Under the pieces are notes generated by a model. It was not told the origin of the DNA and made no database searches. It was given only the letters and a program-made list of their open reading frames with translations. From contig CAWFKS010000013.1 of assembly GCA_963816435.1 (NCBI GenBank), positions 1-64,000 of the forward strand: a DNA stretch of 64,000 bases, read 5' to 3'. How positions within the stretch are numbered: the first letter of the stretch is position 1; each line of letters starts with the position of its first letter. The stretch is from CAWFKS01 sp963816435. GTDB taxonomy: Bacteria > Pseudomonadota > Alphaproteobacteria > Rhizobiales > Rhizobiaceae. Shown here piece by piece: positions 35,774-45,485 of the stretch. A program made the position numbers and the translations under genes.

Positions 35774-36772
35774 ATGTCAGACAACGTCATCAACTCCCTG
35801 CTCGACCCGACATTCCTGATCGCGCTTCTGGTCGGCATCGCGGTGTTTGCCACCGTGTTCACGCTGCTGCCGGCATTCGGCTCCGATCCGCTGAAGACGC
35901 GCATGAAGACCGTGGCGCTGGAGCGCGAGGAACTGCGTGCCAAGCAGAGGGCGCGGCTGGCCAACGAGGCTGCCGACAGGCGCCGCCGCGGGTTGCGCGA
36001 GCAGAAGAGCGTCGGCATGGCCAACATCGTCGAGCGGCTCGACCTGCGCCGCGCGCTGGCCGACGAGAACACCGTCGCCAAGCTCAGGATGGCGGGCTTC
36101 CGCGGCCAGAACCCGCTGACGCGCTTCCTGTTCTTCCGGCTTGTACTGCCGTTCGCCGGCTTCGCGCTCGCCGCCGTCTACATCTTCCTGCTCGACGGCC
36201 TGGCGGACCGGCCGGCCTTCGTGAAGCTATTCGTCTGCATCCTGGTCGCCTATGCCGGCTTCTATGCGCCCGTGCTCTACGTTTCCAACCGGGCGTCCAA
36301 GCGCAAGCACTCCATCCAGATGGCCTGGCCCGACGCGCTCGACCTGATGCTGATTTGCGTGGAATCCGGTATGTCGGTCGAGGCGGCGTTCCGCCGCGTC
36401 GCCGAGGAGATCGGCACCCAGTCGGTGGAACTCGCCGAGGAATTGGTGCTTACCAACGCCGAACTGTCCTTCCTGCAGGAACGCCGCCAGGCCTACGAGA
36501 ACCTTGCCAATCGCACCGGTCTCGAGACCGTGAAGAGCGTCACGCAGGCGCTCATCCAGGCCGAGCGCTACGGCACGCCGGTGGCGCATGCGCTGCGTGT
36601 GCTGGCTAGCGAAAGCCGCGACCAGCGCATGAACGAGGCCGAAAAGCGCGCCGCGGCACTGCCGCCGAAGCTCACCGTGCCGATGATCCTGTTCTTCCTG
36701 CCGGTGCTGTTCGCCGTCATCCTGGGCCCCGCGGGCATTCAGGTCAGCCAGCGCGGCATCTTCGGAAACTAG
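35774..36772 (+). CDS. tadC: Pilus inner-membrane protein TadC
   Basis: This 332-residue protein is paralogous to TadB. It has an N-terminal helix (FLIALLVGIAVFATVFTLLP), a basic linker, helices at LVLPFAGFALAAVYIFLLDG and FVKLFVCILVAYAGFYAPVL, and a T2SSF core with MAWPDALDLMLICVESGMSV and LRVLASESRDQRMNEAEKRA. The last helix, LPPKLTVPMILFFLPVLFAV, is followed by ILGPAGIQ. With TadB it forms the platform on which CpaF acts. A hairpin terminator follows. Confidence 0.95.
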   Translation: MSDNVINSLLDPTFLIALLVGIAVFATVFTLLPAFGSDPLKTRMKTVALEREELRAKQRARLANEAADRRRRGLREQKSVGMANIVERLDLRRALADENTVAKLRMAGFRGQNPLTRFLFFRLVLPFAGFALAAVYIFLLDGLADRPAFVKLFVCILVAYAGFYAPVLYVSNRASKRKHSIQMAWPDALDLMLICVESGMSVEAAFRRVAEEIGTQSVELAEELVLTNAELSFLQERRQAYENLANRTGLETVKSVTQALIQAERYGTPVAHALRVLASESRDQRMNEAEKRAAALPPKLTVPMILFFLPVLFAVILGPAGIQVSQRGIFGN

Positions 36773-36816
36773 CCGGCAGTCCGAAGGCACGGCGGCGGAA
36801 AACACGAACGGAAACG

Positions 36817-36854
36817 AAAAGGGCGGCGGATCGAGAGATCCAGCCGCCCTTTTC
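36817..36854. terminator. Bidirectional terminator between tadC and tadD
   Basis: AAAAGGGCGGC and GCCGCCCTTTT form an 11-bp stem around a 16-base loop, flanked by A- and T-runs, between the convergent tadC and tadD genes. It can stop transcription from either side. Confidence 0.85.
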
Positions 36855-36899
36855 TGTTCCCGTCCCGTGCCGGCGCGAACGCCGGGCATGCTGTTCGTG

Positions 36900-37709
36900 C
36901 TAGTTGGTCGCCTTCTCGTCGTCCTTGAGGTCGTTCCAGGCATTCTGCTGCGACAGCATCTTGCGCAGGAAGGCGACGTTGGCTTCCGCCTGGTCAGGCG
37001 ACAGTTCCTGGCTGGCGATCTTCTCGGCCTCGCCGAAGCGGCCCTGCAGGCCGACCACCAGCGCCAGGTTCTGGCGCACGCGGCTGTCGGCGCCGGGCTG
37101 TGCCGCCGCCTGGCGCAGATATTTCTCGGCGGTCGAAAGGTCGCCTTCGAGCACGTAGGACATTCCGAGATTCGACAGCACGGTCGGCTCGTTCGGCTGG
37201 AGGTCGAGCGCCTTGTGGTAGAGCTGGCGGGCCTGGTCGCTCTGGCCGAGCTGGTCGAGGATCGCGGCTTCCGCGGACTGCAGCTTCCAGTCCGGATATT
37301 CCGGCGTCTGGGCGCGGCGCACCGCGTCGAGGGCCGGCTCCAGCTGCCCGTCGGCGGCCAGCGCCTTTCCGTAGGCCGCCAGCACCGTGCGCTCCTTCGG
37401 ATAGTCGATGGCGAGCTTGCGCATCACCGCCAGCGACTGGTCCATGCGGCCGGTCATCTGCAGCACGGCGGCATAGCTCATCGCCGTGTTGATGTCCTTC
37501 GGGTTTTTGGCATAGGTGTTGCCGAGCGAATCGGCCGAAGCCTGGAGTTGCTCGGGCGACATCTGGCTGAGCTGGGTGGTGTTCGGCGCCCGGCTGATCG
37601 AGCCCGTGGTGGTGCGGTCTGTGGCGCAGCCCGCGAGCGCGATGGCAAGCGCGGCCGCTGCTGCGGTGGTCGCGAGGCGTTTCGTGGTGGCGCGGCTGCG
37701 TTGGGACAT
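36900..37709 (-). CDS. tadD: TPR lipoprotein TadD
   Basis: This 269-residue lipoprotein has a hydrophobic start and the lipobox LAGC with C28. TPR-like repeats follow from about 60 to 240: KNPKDINTAMSYAAVLQMTG, GKALAADGQLEPALDAVRRA, LYHKALDLQPNEPTVLSNLG and EGDLSTAEKYLRQAAAQPGA. TadD is needed for Flp pilus assembly at the outer membrane. It is transcribed toward tadC and separated from it by a two-way terminator, so it is under its own promoter; a TTAACC-containing inverted repeat lies around 37777-37798. Confidence 0.88.
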   Translation of the reverse strand: MSQRSRATTKRLATTAAAAALAIALAGCATDRTTTGSISRAPNTTQLSQMSPEQLQASADSLGNTYAKNPKDINTAMSYAAVLQMTGRMDQSLAVMRKLAIDYPKERTVLAAYGKALAADGQLEPALDAVRRAQTPEYPDWKLQSAEAAILDQLGQSDQARQLYHKALDLQPNEPTVLSNLGMSYVLEGDLSTAEKYLRQAAAQPGADSRVRQNLALVVGLQGRFGEAEKIASQELSPDQAEANVAFLRKMLSQQNAWNDLKDDEKATN

Positions 37710-37845
37710 GAGCGCGGGGACTCCATCTTTTTCGGCGACCGCCGGGCGGCCGTCTTTTCCCTCCGAGAAGTATTCTGTTAACCCTAACGGAGAGTTAAGA
37801 ACCTCCTCCCGCAGCCATCGCTTCCCCGATCGAAAGAACGTCGAA

Positions 37846-39223
<1,378 letters not shown>

Positions 39224-39298
39224 CGGCCGGAGCTTGATTTCCGACCCGTTTGCCGGTTGGATACGGAACCGAAACAATATGCCGGACCGGACAGGCAA

Positions 39299-39649
39299 AT
39301 GTCGATCAACTTGCGCCCGAGCCAGGCGCTGCGGCTTTGGCAGCAGGTCGCGCTGGCGCAGGTCACGGCCGGCAAGCCCGACCTGTCGATGCGGCAGATG
39401 GCGATCCTCTTGACCATCTATCTCGACCCGCCGCCGCACACCGTGCGCGGGCTGGCCGCCACGCTTGGCGTCAGCAAGCCGGTGATCACGCGCGCTCTCG
39501 ACACGATGGGCGCGATGAAGCTGGTGTCGCGCCATCGCGACGAGGCGGACCGGCGCAACGTGCTGATCAAGCGCACGGTCGAAGGCGCGTTGTTCGTGGA
39601 GAATTTCGGCGATGAGGTGATCGCCAGGGCGCGGGAGCTGCCGATTTGA
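39299..39649 (+). CDS. MarR-family winged-helix regulator
   Basis: This 116-residue protein has a MarR-type fold: LRPSQALRLWQQVALAQVTA, MRQMAILLTIYLDPPPHTVR, then GLAATLGVSKPVITRALDTM as the recognition helix region, and VSRHRDEADRRNVLIKRTVE as the wing. The ligand is unknown. I preferred the ATG at 39299 over a TTG at 39257. The stop overlaps the TTG start of the next gene (TTGA), linking this regulator with a cell-wall hydrolase. Confidence 0.82.
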   Translation: MSINLRPSQALRLWQQVALAQVTAGKPDLSMRQMAILLTIYLDPPPHTVRGLAATLGVSKPVITRALDTMGAMKLVSRHRDEADRRNVLIKRTVEGALFVENFGDEVIARARELPI

Positions 39650-40506
39650 CGGAGCTGGACAGGCGGCTGAACGCCTTTCGCGACGATCTCGCCGATGAAC
39701 AGCTGCGCGGGCGGGTCACGGCGCAGCGCTTCGCGGCGGGTGAGCCGGCGTCCATCGCGGTTGCCGTCGCCGACGTCCATTCGCGGCCGGATTCAGCGGC
39801 AGCGATCGACACGCAGTTGCTCAGGGGCGACGCCGTCACCGTCTTCGAGCGCGGACCGGCCTGGAGCTGGGTTCAGGCGGCGCGCGATTCCTATGTCGGC
39901 TACGTGCCCGCGGCCGCCCTCGCGGCGCCGGCGCCTGCCGCGACGCACGTCGTGTGCGTGCAGCGCAGCTTCACCTATCCGGAGCCGGAACTGAAGACGC
40001 CCGTCACCGGTTGCCTCTCGCTGGCGACCGGCGTCGTGGTCGCCGAGTTCGCCGAGACCCGCGGCAACCGCTATGCCGTTCTAGACACCGGCGAGGCGCT
40101 GATGGCGGGCCATGTGCGCCCGGCAGGCGAGCATGCGAGCGATTACGTGGCGGTCGCCGAGATGCTGGAGCACACGCCCTATCTGTGGGGCGGCACGTCC
40201 GGCTTCGGCATCGACTGTTCCGGGCTGGTGCAGATCGCGCTGCGCATGACCGGCCGCGACGTCGTGCGCGACACCGACATGCAGGCGGCCGCACTCGGCG
40301 AGCCGGTCGAGCCCGGGGAGGGACTGTCCGGATTGCGGCGCGGCGATCTCGTGTTCTGGAAGGGCCATGTCGCGATCCTCACCGACGAACGCGAAATCCT
40401 CCATGCCAACGGCCGCACCATGATCGTCTCGCGCGAGCCTCTGCGTGCGGCGGTGGAGCGCATAGCTGAGCATTACGGCCCGCCGACCGGGTTCAGGCGG
40501 CCCTGA
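39646..40506 (+). CDS. NlpC/P60 family cell-wall peptidase
   Basis: This 286-residue C40 peptidase cuts peptidoglycan stem peptides. Two SH3-like segments (about 37-92, VAVADVHSRPDS to VGYVPAAALA; and 100-165) precede the catalytic domain from about 170: PYLWGGTSGFGIDC191SGLVQ, GDLVFWKGH241VAILTD, and H253 in EILHANGRT. It has no obvious signal peptide, which is a feature of this Rhizobiales subgroup to my knowledge. It starts with TTG in a TTGA overlap with the MarR gene, so the two are translationally coupled. Confidence 0.88.
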   Translation: MTELDRRLNAFRDDLADEQLRGRVTAQRFAAGEPASIAVAVADVHSRPDSAAAIDTQLLRGDAVTVFERGPAWSWVQAARDSYVGYVPAAALAAPAPAATHVVCVQRSFTYPEPELKTPVTGCLSLATGVVVAEFAETRGNRYAVLDTGEALMAGHVRPAGEHASDYVAVAEMLEHTPYLWGGTSGFGIDCSGLVQIALRMTGRDVVRDTDMQAAALGEPVEPGEGLSGLRRGDLVFWKGHVAILTDEREILHANGRTMIVSREPLRAAVERIAEHYGPPTGFRRP

Positions 40507-40542
40507 TCACTCGGCCGGTCGAAAAGCGCCGGAAAGCAGCGC

Positions 40543-41493
40543 TCAGTAGCCGCTGTTTCGGTCGACCAGGTTCGTCAGTTCCTCGCCACGATCATGCGCG
40601 TCCATCTGGGCCAGCATCGCCGGCACGAGATGCCGCGCGTCGGAGGAGGCGGCGGCATGCGGCGTGACGAAGACGCGTGGATGGGTCCACAGCGGGCTGT
40701 CGGTTGGCAGCGGCTCCTCCTCGAACACGTCGAGGCTGGCCTCCCGCAACGTGCCGTCGTCGAGCGCGCGCAGGATGTCGGCCTCGTTCTGCAGCTTGCC
40801 GCGGCCGGCATTCACCAGCGCCGCTCCGCCGAGCGCGTTGTCGCGCCGCAGTCGCGACAGCAGGTCGTAGTCGACGATGCCTTGCGTGGCGGCTGTCAGC
40901 GGCAGCAGCACGACGAGAATGTCGGTGGCGTTGAGAAACGGCGTCAGCCCCTCCTGCCCGTGGAATGCCGTGACGCCGGGAAGTTTCTTGGGCGTGCGGC
41001 TCCAGCCGTTGACGGTGAAGCCCAGCGACAGCAGCGCGCGGGCGGCGGCACTGCCCAGCGCCCCGAGGCCCATGATGCCGACCGAGACCTCGTTCGCCGT
41101 CGGCTGCGCCGGCTCGTCCCAGATCTTGCGCTGCTGCTGCGCGCGATAGGTGAAGCCGTGACGCTGGTGGTCGAGCACCCGCCACACCACGTATTCGGTC
41201 ATGTACTGCGTGAGGTTTTCCGCAACCACCCGCACGATCGGCACGTCCGGCAGGCCGGGATCGGACAGGATGTGGTCGACGCCGGCGCCGACCGAGAAGA
41301 TCGCCTGCAGATTGGGCAGCCGCGCCAGAAGGTTCGGCGGATGTTTCCACACCACCGCGTAGCGGATGGTCGGATCCTCCGGCCCGTCGGGCTGGCGAAC
41401 GACTTCCCGCCGCGCCGACAGCAGCTCGTGCCAGTCCTTCGGATCGTAGCCGGTGACGGCGAGCAGGACACGGCCGCTGGACGCGTCGGACAT
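40543..41493 (-). CDS. ghrA: Glyoxylate/hydroxypyruvate reductase A-like dehydrogenase
   Basis: This 316-residue D-2-hydroxyacid dehydrogenase has, near the N-terminus, PPNLLARLPNLQAIFSVGAG. The Rossmann motif is VGIMGLGALGSAAARALLSL and its adjacent NGWSRTPKKL suggests NADPH specificity. The catalytic Arg is in NAGRGKLQNEADILRALDDG, the Glu in DVFEEEPLPTDSPLW, and the His in VTPHAAA. It is about the size of E. coli GhrA. It begins 20 bases after the yejF stop, on the same strand, and may be the last gene of the import operon. Confidence 0.88.
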   Translation of the reverse strand: MSDASSGRVLLAVTGYDPKDWHELLSARREVVRQPDGPEDPTIRYAVVWKHPPNLLARLPNLQAIFSVGAGVDHILSDPGLPDVPIVRVVAENLTQYMTEYVVWRVLDHQRHGFTYRAQQQRKIWDEPAQPTANEVSVGIMGLGALGSAAARALLSLGFTVNGWSRTPKKLPGVTAFHGQEGLTPFLNATDILVVLLPLTAATQGIVDYDLLSRLRRDNALGGAALVNAGRGKLQNEADILRALDDGTLREASLDVFEEEPLPTDSPLWTHPRVFVTPHAAASSDARHLVPAMLAQMDAHDRGEELTNLVDRNSGY

Positions 41494-41513
41494 GATGGAA
41501 CTCCGGCTGGAAA

Positions 41514-43145
41514 CTACTGGCTGACCACGCCCGACGGCGCGGTGGCGATGTCGAAGGCGGCGGATATCAGCGCCTTCGTATAATCGGTGCGCGGCTCGTT
41601 GAAAATCTGTTCCGCCGTGCCGCTTTCCACCACTTCGCCGTGCCGCATGACGATGACGTCGTTGGCGAGCGCCCGCACCACCTTCAGGTCGTGGCTGATG
41701 AACATGTAGGCGAGGTCGTGCCGCTTCTGCAGGTCGCGCAGCAGGTCGACCACCTGCGCCTGCACGCTCATGTCCAGCGCCGAGGTCGGCTCGTCGAGCA
41801 TGACGAAGCGCGGCTTCAGCACCATCGCCCGGGCGATCGCGATGCGCTGCCGCTGGCCGCCGGAAAACTCGTGCGGATAGCGGTGGCGGGTCGCCGGGTC
41901 GAGCCCGACCTCCTTGAGCGCATCGACGACGCGGCGGTCGCGCTCGGCTCCGGTGAGCTTCGGCTCGTGGATCTTCAGGCCTTCCTCGATGATCTCGGTG
42001 ACCGACATGCGCGGGCTGAGCGAGCCGTAGGGGTCCTGGAAGACGATCTGGATTGCGCTGCGCAGCGGCCGCATCTGGTTGAACGACAGCGCGTCGATGG
42101 GTTTCCCGTCGAAGCGGATCGCGCCTTCCGACGAGATCATCCGGGTCAGCGCCAGCCCGAGCGTCGTCTTGCCGGAGCCGGACTCGCCGACGACGCCCAG
42201 CGTCTGCCCCGCGCGCACCGAGACGTCGACGCCGTCCACCGCCTTCACGTAGTCGACGATGCGGCGGAAGAAGCCCTGCTTGATCGGGAACCAGACCTTC
42301 ACCTGGTCACCCTTCATCACCGTCTCGGCGGTGGCGTCGGCCTTCGGCGGCTTGCCCTTGGGTTCGGCGGCCAGCAGATGGCGCGTGTATTCGTGCTGCG
42401 GGTCCCGGAAGATGCGCTCGGTCGGCCCTTCCTCGACGATCTTGCCGTTGGTCATCACGCAGACCCGGTCGGCGACCTTGCGCACGATGCCGAGGTCATG
42501 GGTGATGAACAGCATCGACATGTCGTTCTTGGTCTTCAGCCGCGCCAGCAGCTCCAGGATCTGCGCCTGCACGGTGACGTCGAGCGCGGTGGTCGGCTCG
42601 TCGGCGATCAGCAGCTGCGGTTCGTTGGCGAGCGACATGGCGATCATCACGCGCTGGCGCTGGCCACCCGAGAGCTGGTGCGGATAGGCGCCGAGCCGGC
42701 GCTCCGGCTGCTGGATGCCGACCTCGGCCAGAAGCTGCAGCGTGCGCTCGCGCGCCTTCTGTTCGCCCATGCCCTGGTGGATCTTCAGCACCTCGCCGAT
42801 CTGCTGCTCGATCGTGTGCAGCGGGTTGAGCGAGGTCATCGGCTCCTGGAAGATCATGGTGATCTTGTTGCCGCGCACCTTGCGCAACTGCGGCTCCGAC
42901 AGCCCGAGCAGGTTCTGCCCGCCGAACATGATCTCGCCGCTCGGATGGCTGGCGGCCGGGTAGGGGAGAAGCTGCAGCACCGACAGCGCCGAAACGGACT
43001 TGCCCGAGCCGGATTCGCCGACCAGCGCCACGGTCTCGCCCTTGCCGATGTCGAACGAGATGTGGTCGACGGCGATGTTCTGCGCGCCGCCCTGCGTGAA
43101 GGCGACGGACAGATCGCGGACGGAGAGGAGGGGGGAGGCACTCAT
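41514..43145 (-). CDS. yejF: ABC importer ATPase YejF (two nucleotide-binding domains)
   Basis: This 543-residue protein has two fused ATPase domains. The first has a Walker A, LVGESGSGKSVSALSV, signature LSGGQRQRVMIAMSL and Walker B LLIADEPTTALDV. The second (from about residue 275) has VGESGSGKTTLGLALTRM, FSGGQRQRIAIARAM and FVMLDEPTSALDM. This fused layout is that of YejF, which drives uptake of peptide-like compounds such as microcin C in enterobacteria. The ATG at 43145 overlaps the yejE stop (ATGA). Each half also carries the OppD/F-type C-terminal region (for example PQHEYTRHLLAAEPKG). Confidence 0.95.
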   Translation of the reverse strand: MSASPLLSVRDLSVAFTQGGAQNIAVDHISFDIGKGETVALVGESGSGKSVSALSVLQLLPYPAASHPSGEIMFGGQNLLGLSEPQLRKVRGNKITMIFQEPMTSLNPLHTIEQQIGEVLKIHQGMGEQKARERTLQLLAEVGIQQPERRLGAYPHQLSGGQRQRVMIAMSLANEPQLLIADEPTTALDVTVQAQILELLARLKTKNDMSMLFITHDLGIVRKVADRVCVMTNGKIVEEGPTERIFRDPQHEYTRHLLAAEPKGKPPKADATAETVMKGDQVKVWFPIKQGFFRRIVDYVKAVDGVDVSVRAGQTLGVVGESGSGKTTLGLALTRMISSEGAIRFDGKPIDALSFNQMRPLRSAIQIVFQDPYGSLSPRMSVTEIIEEGLKIHEPKLTGAERDRRVVDALKEVGLDPATRHRYPHEFSGGQRQRIAIARAMVLKPRFVMLDEPTSALDMSVQAQVVDLLRDLQKRHDLAYMFISHDLKVVRALANDVIVMRHGEVVESGTAEQIFNEPRTDYTKALISAAFDIATAPSGVVSQ

Positions 43146-44308
43146 CGGAACGTCTTCCGCGGATCGAAGGCGTCGCGCGTGGCTTCGCCGACGAAGATCA
43201 GCAGCGACAGCATGATCGACAGCGTCAGGAAGCCGGTGATGCCGAGCCACGGTGCGTTGAGGTTGCGCTGGCCCTGTCGCAGCAGTTCGCCCAGCGAGGC
43301 CGAGCCGGGCGGCAGGCCGAAGCCGAGGAAGTCGAGCGAGGTCAGCGTCGTGATCGAGCCGTTGAGGATGAACGGCAGAAACGTCAGCGTCGAGATCATC
43401 GCGTTGGGCAAAAGGTGCCGGAACATGATGGTGCGGTTCTTCACGCCGAGCGCCCGCGCGGCGTTGACGTATTCGAAATTGCGCGCGCGCAGGAACTCCG
43501 CCCGCACCACGCCGACGAACGCCACCCACGAGAACAGCAGCATGATGCCGAGCAGGATGAAGAAGCCCGGCGGCAGCACGGCGGCGATGATCAGGATCAG
43601 GTAGAGGACGGGGATCGACGACCAGATCTCGATGAACCGCTGGAACAGGAGGTCCGTCCAGCCGCCGAAATAGCCCTGCACGGCACCCGCCGACACGCCG
43701 ATTATGGCCGAGCAGAAGGTCAGCGCGAGGCCGAACAGCACCGATATCCGGAACCCGTAGATGACGCGCGCCAGCACGTCGCGCGCCTGGTCGTCGGTGC
43801 CGAGCCAGTTCCAGTTGCCGAGCGTGCAGGCGGGGTCGTCGGCGCCCTCCATGTAGCGCTGGCAGCGCGTTTGCTTGTCGTAGAGCCACGACGGCTTGGC
43901 GGGAGCCGCCTCCGGTATCTCGTTGTTGACGGTGCGGTACGAGTAGCGGATCGGCGGCCACAGCAGCCAGCCGTGGTCCTGGATTTCCTCGTAGATCGCC
44001 GGGTCGCGGTAGTCGGTGACGGCGAGGAAGCCGCCGAACTTCTCTTCCGGATAGTCGACCAGCACCGGGAAGAGCAGCTCGCCCTTGTAATAGGCCAGCA
44101 CCGGCTTGTCGTTGGCGATGAACTCGGCAAACAGCGACAGCACGAACAGCACGAGGAAGATCCAAAGCGACCAGTAGCCGCGCCGGTTCGCCTTGAAGTT
44201 CTGCCAGCGCCGCTTGTTCAGCGGCGAGATGATGCCGCGGCGGCGAACGTCCTCGTTCACCTCCTCGCGGATGTCTTCGACCGCGCCCTTGGAAATGATG
44301 TCCGACAT
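43142..44308 (-). CDS. yejE: ABC importer permease YejE
   Basis: This 388-residue permease has one N-terminal helix (YWSLWIFLVLFVLSLFAEFI), a large periplasmic insertion of about 130 residues (AYYKGELLFPVLVDYPEEKF to RYMEGADDPACTLGNW) characteristic of YejE, and then five helices with the EAA loop in NFEYVNAARALGVKNRTIMF. It pairs with YejB. It starts one base after the yejB stop and overlaps yejF. Confidence 0.95.
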   Translation of the reverse strand: MSDIISKGAVEDIREEVNEDVRRRGIISPLNKRRWQNFKANRRGYWSLWIFLVLFVLSLFAEFIANDKPVLAYYKGELLFPVLVDYPEEKFGGFLAVTDYRDPAIYEEIQDHGWLLWPPIRYSYRTVNNEIPEAAPAKPSWLYDKQTRCQRYMEGADDPACTLGNWNWLGTDDQARDVLARVIYGFRISVLFGLALTFCSAIIGVSAGAVQGYFGGWTDLLFQRFIEIWSSIPVLYLILIIAAVLPPGFFILLGIMLLFSWVAFVGVVRAEFLRARNFEYVNAARALGVKNRTIMFRHLLPNAMISTLTFLPFILNGSITTLTSLDFLGFGLPPGSASLGELLRQGQRNLNAPWLGITGFLTLSIMLSLLIFVGEATRDAFDPRKTFR

Positions 44309-44309
44309 G

Positions 44310-45407
44310 TCAGACCTCCCGCCGCTCGAAGTCGATGCGCGGGTCGATCCACGTGTAGGTGAGGTCGGAGACGAGGGCGATGAACAGTCCCATCAGCGAG
44401 AAGATGTAGAGATTGGCGAACACCACAGGGTAGTCGCGCTCCAGCACCGAGCGGAAGCCGAGCAGCCCCAGCCCGTCGAGCGAGAAGATGTTCTCGATCA
44501 GCAGCGAGCCTGTGAAGAAGGACGAGATGAAGGCGCCGGGAAAGCCGGCGATGATGATCAGCATGGCGTTGCGGAAGACGTGTCCGTAGAGCACCTGCCG
44601 CTCGCTCAGCCCCTTGGCGCGCGCGGTGATGACGTATTGCTTGCGGATCTCGTCCAGGAATGAGTTCTTGGTGAGAAGCGTGGTCGTGGCGAAGGCCGAC
44701 AGCAGCATCGAGGTGAGCGGCAGCGTCAGGTGCCAGAAATAGTCGAGGATGCGCGCCGGCCATGACAGGCTCGACCAGTTCTCCGATGTCAGGCCGCGCA
44801 GCGGAAACCAGTCGAAGAACGATCCGCCGGCGAACAGCACCATCAGCAGGATGGCGAACAGGAAGCCGGGGATGGCGTAGCCGACGATGACGATGCCGCT
44901 GGTCCATACGTCGAACTGCGAGCCGTCCTTGACCGCCTTGCGGATGCCGAGCGGGATCGAGATCAGGTAGGACAGCAGCGTGATCCAGATGCCGAGCGAG
45001 ATCGACACCGGCATCTTCTCCAGGATGAGGTCGATCACCGAGATGTCGCGGAAATAGCTCTCCCCGAAATCGAAGCGCGCATAGTTCCACAGCATCATGA
45101 AGAAGCGTTCGAGCGGCGGCTTGTCGAAGCCGAACTGCTTCTGCAGCTTGGCGATGAATTCGGGGTCGAGCCCCTGGGCGCCGCGATATTTCGATTCCGA
45201 GCCGGCGCTGTCCATGCCGCCGGCGCCGGTGTCGCCGCCGCCTCCGCCGATTCGGTCGGCGGCGTCGCCGCCCTGGCCCTGCAGCTTGGCGATGACCTGC
45301 TCGACCGGACCGCCGGGCGCGAATTGCACGACGACGAACGAGATCGCCATGATGCCGAACAGCGTCGGGATCATCAGCAGGATGCGTCTGAGAATGTAGG
45401 CGCCCAT
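44310..45407 (-). CDS. yejB: ABC importer permease YejB
   Basis: This 365-residue permease has a first helix (MGAYILRRILLMIPTLFGIM), then a periplasmic loop with a Gly/Asp-rich low-complexity part (DAADRIGGGGGDTGAG), and a second half with about five helices and the EAA motif in RKQYVITARAKGLSERQVLY. The end is TYTWIDPRIDFERREV, as in YejB. I chose ATG 45407, which gives the usual MGAYILRR start. It follows the second solute-binding gene by 78 bases. Confidence 0.94.
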   Translation of the reverse strand: MGAYILRRILLMIPTLFGIMAISFVVVQFAPGGPVEQVIAKLQGQGGDAADRIGGGGGDTGAGGMDSAGSESKYRGAQGLDPEFIAKLQKQFGFDKPPLERFFMMLWNYARFDFGESYFRDISVIDLILEKMPVSISLGIWITLLSYLISIPLGIRKAVKDGSQFDVWTSGIVIVGYAIPGFLFAILLMVLFAGGSFFDWFPLRGLTSENWSSLSWPARILDYFWHLTLPLTSMLLSAFATTTLLTKNSFLDEIRKQYVITARAKGLSERQVLYGHVFRNAMLIIIAGFPGAFISSFFTGSLLIENIFSLDGLGLLGFRSVLERDYPVVFANLYIFSLMGLFIALVSDLTYTWIDPRIDFERREV

Positions 45408-45485
45408 CAGTTCCGCGCCCCCGCTTCGCACGTGTGCGCAGCGGTGCTGTCGCGCCGCGCGGTCGCGCAGGTGCTCATGAGCCGG

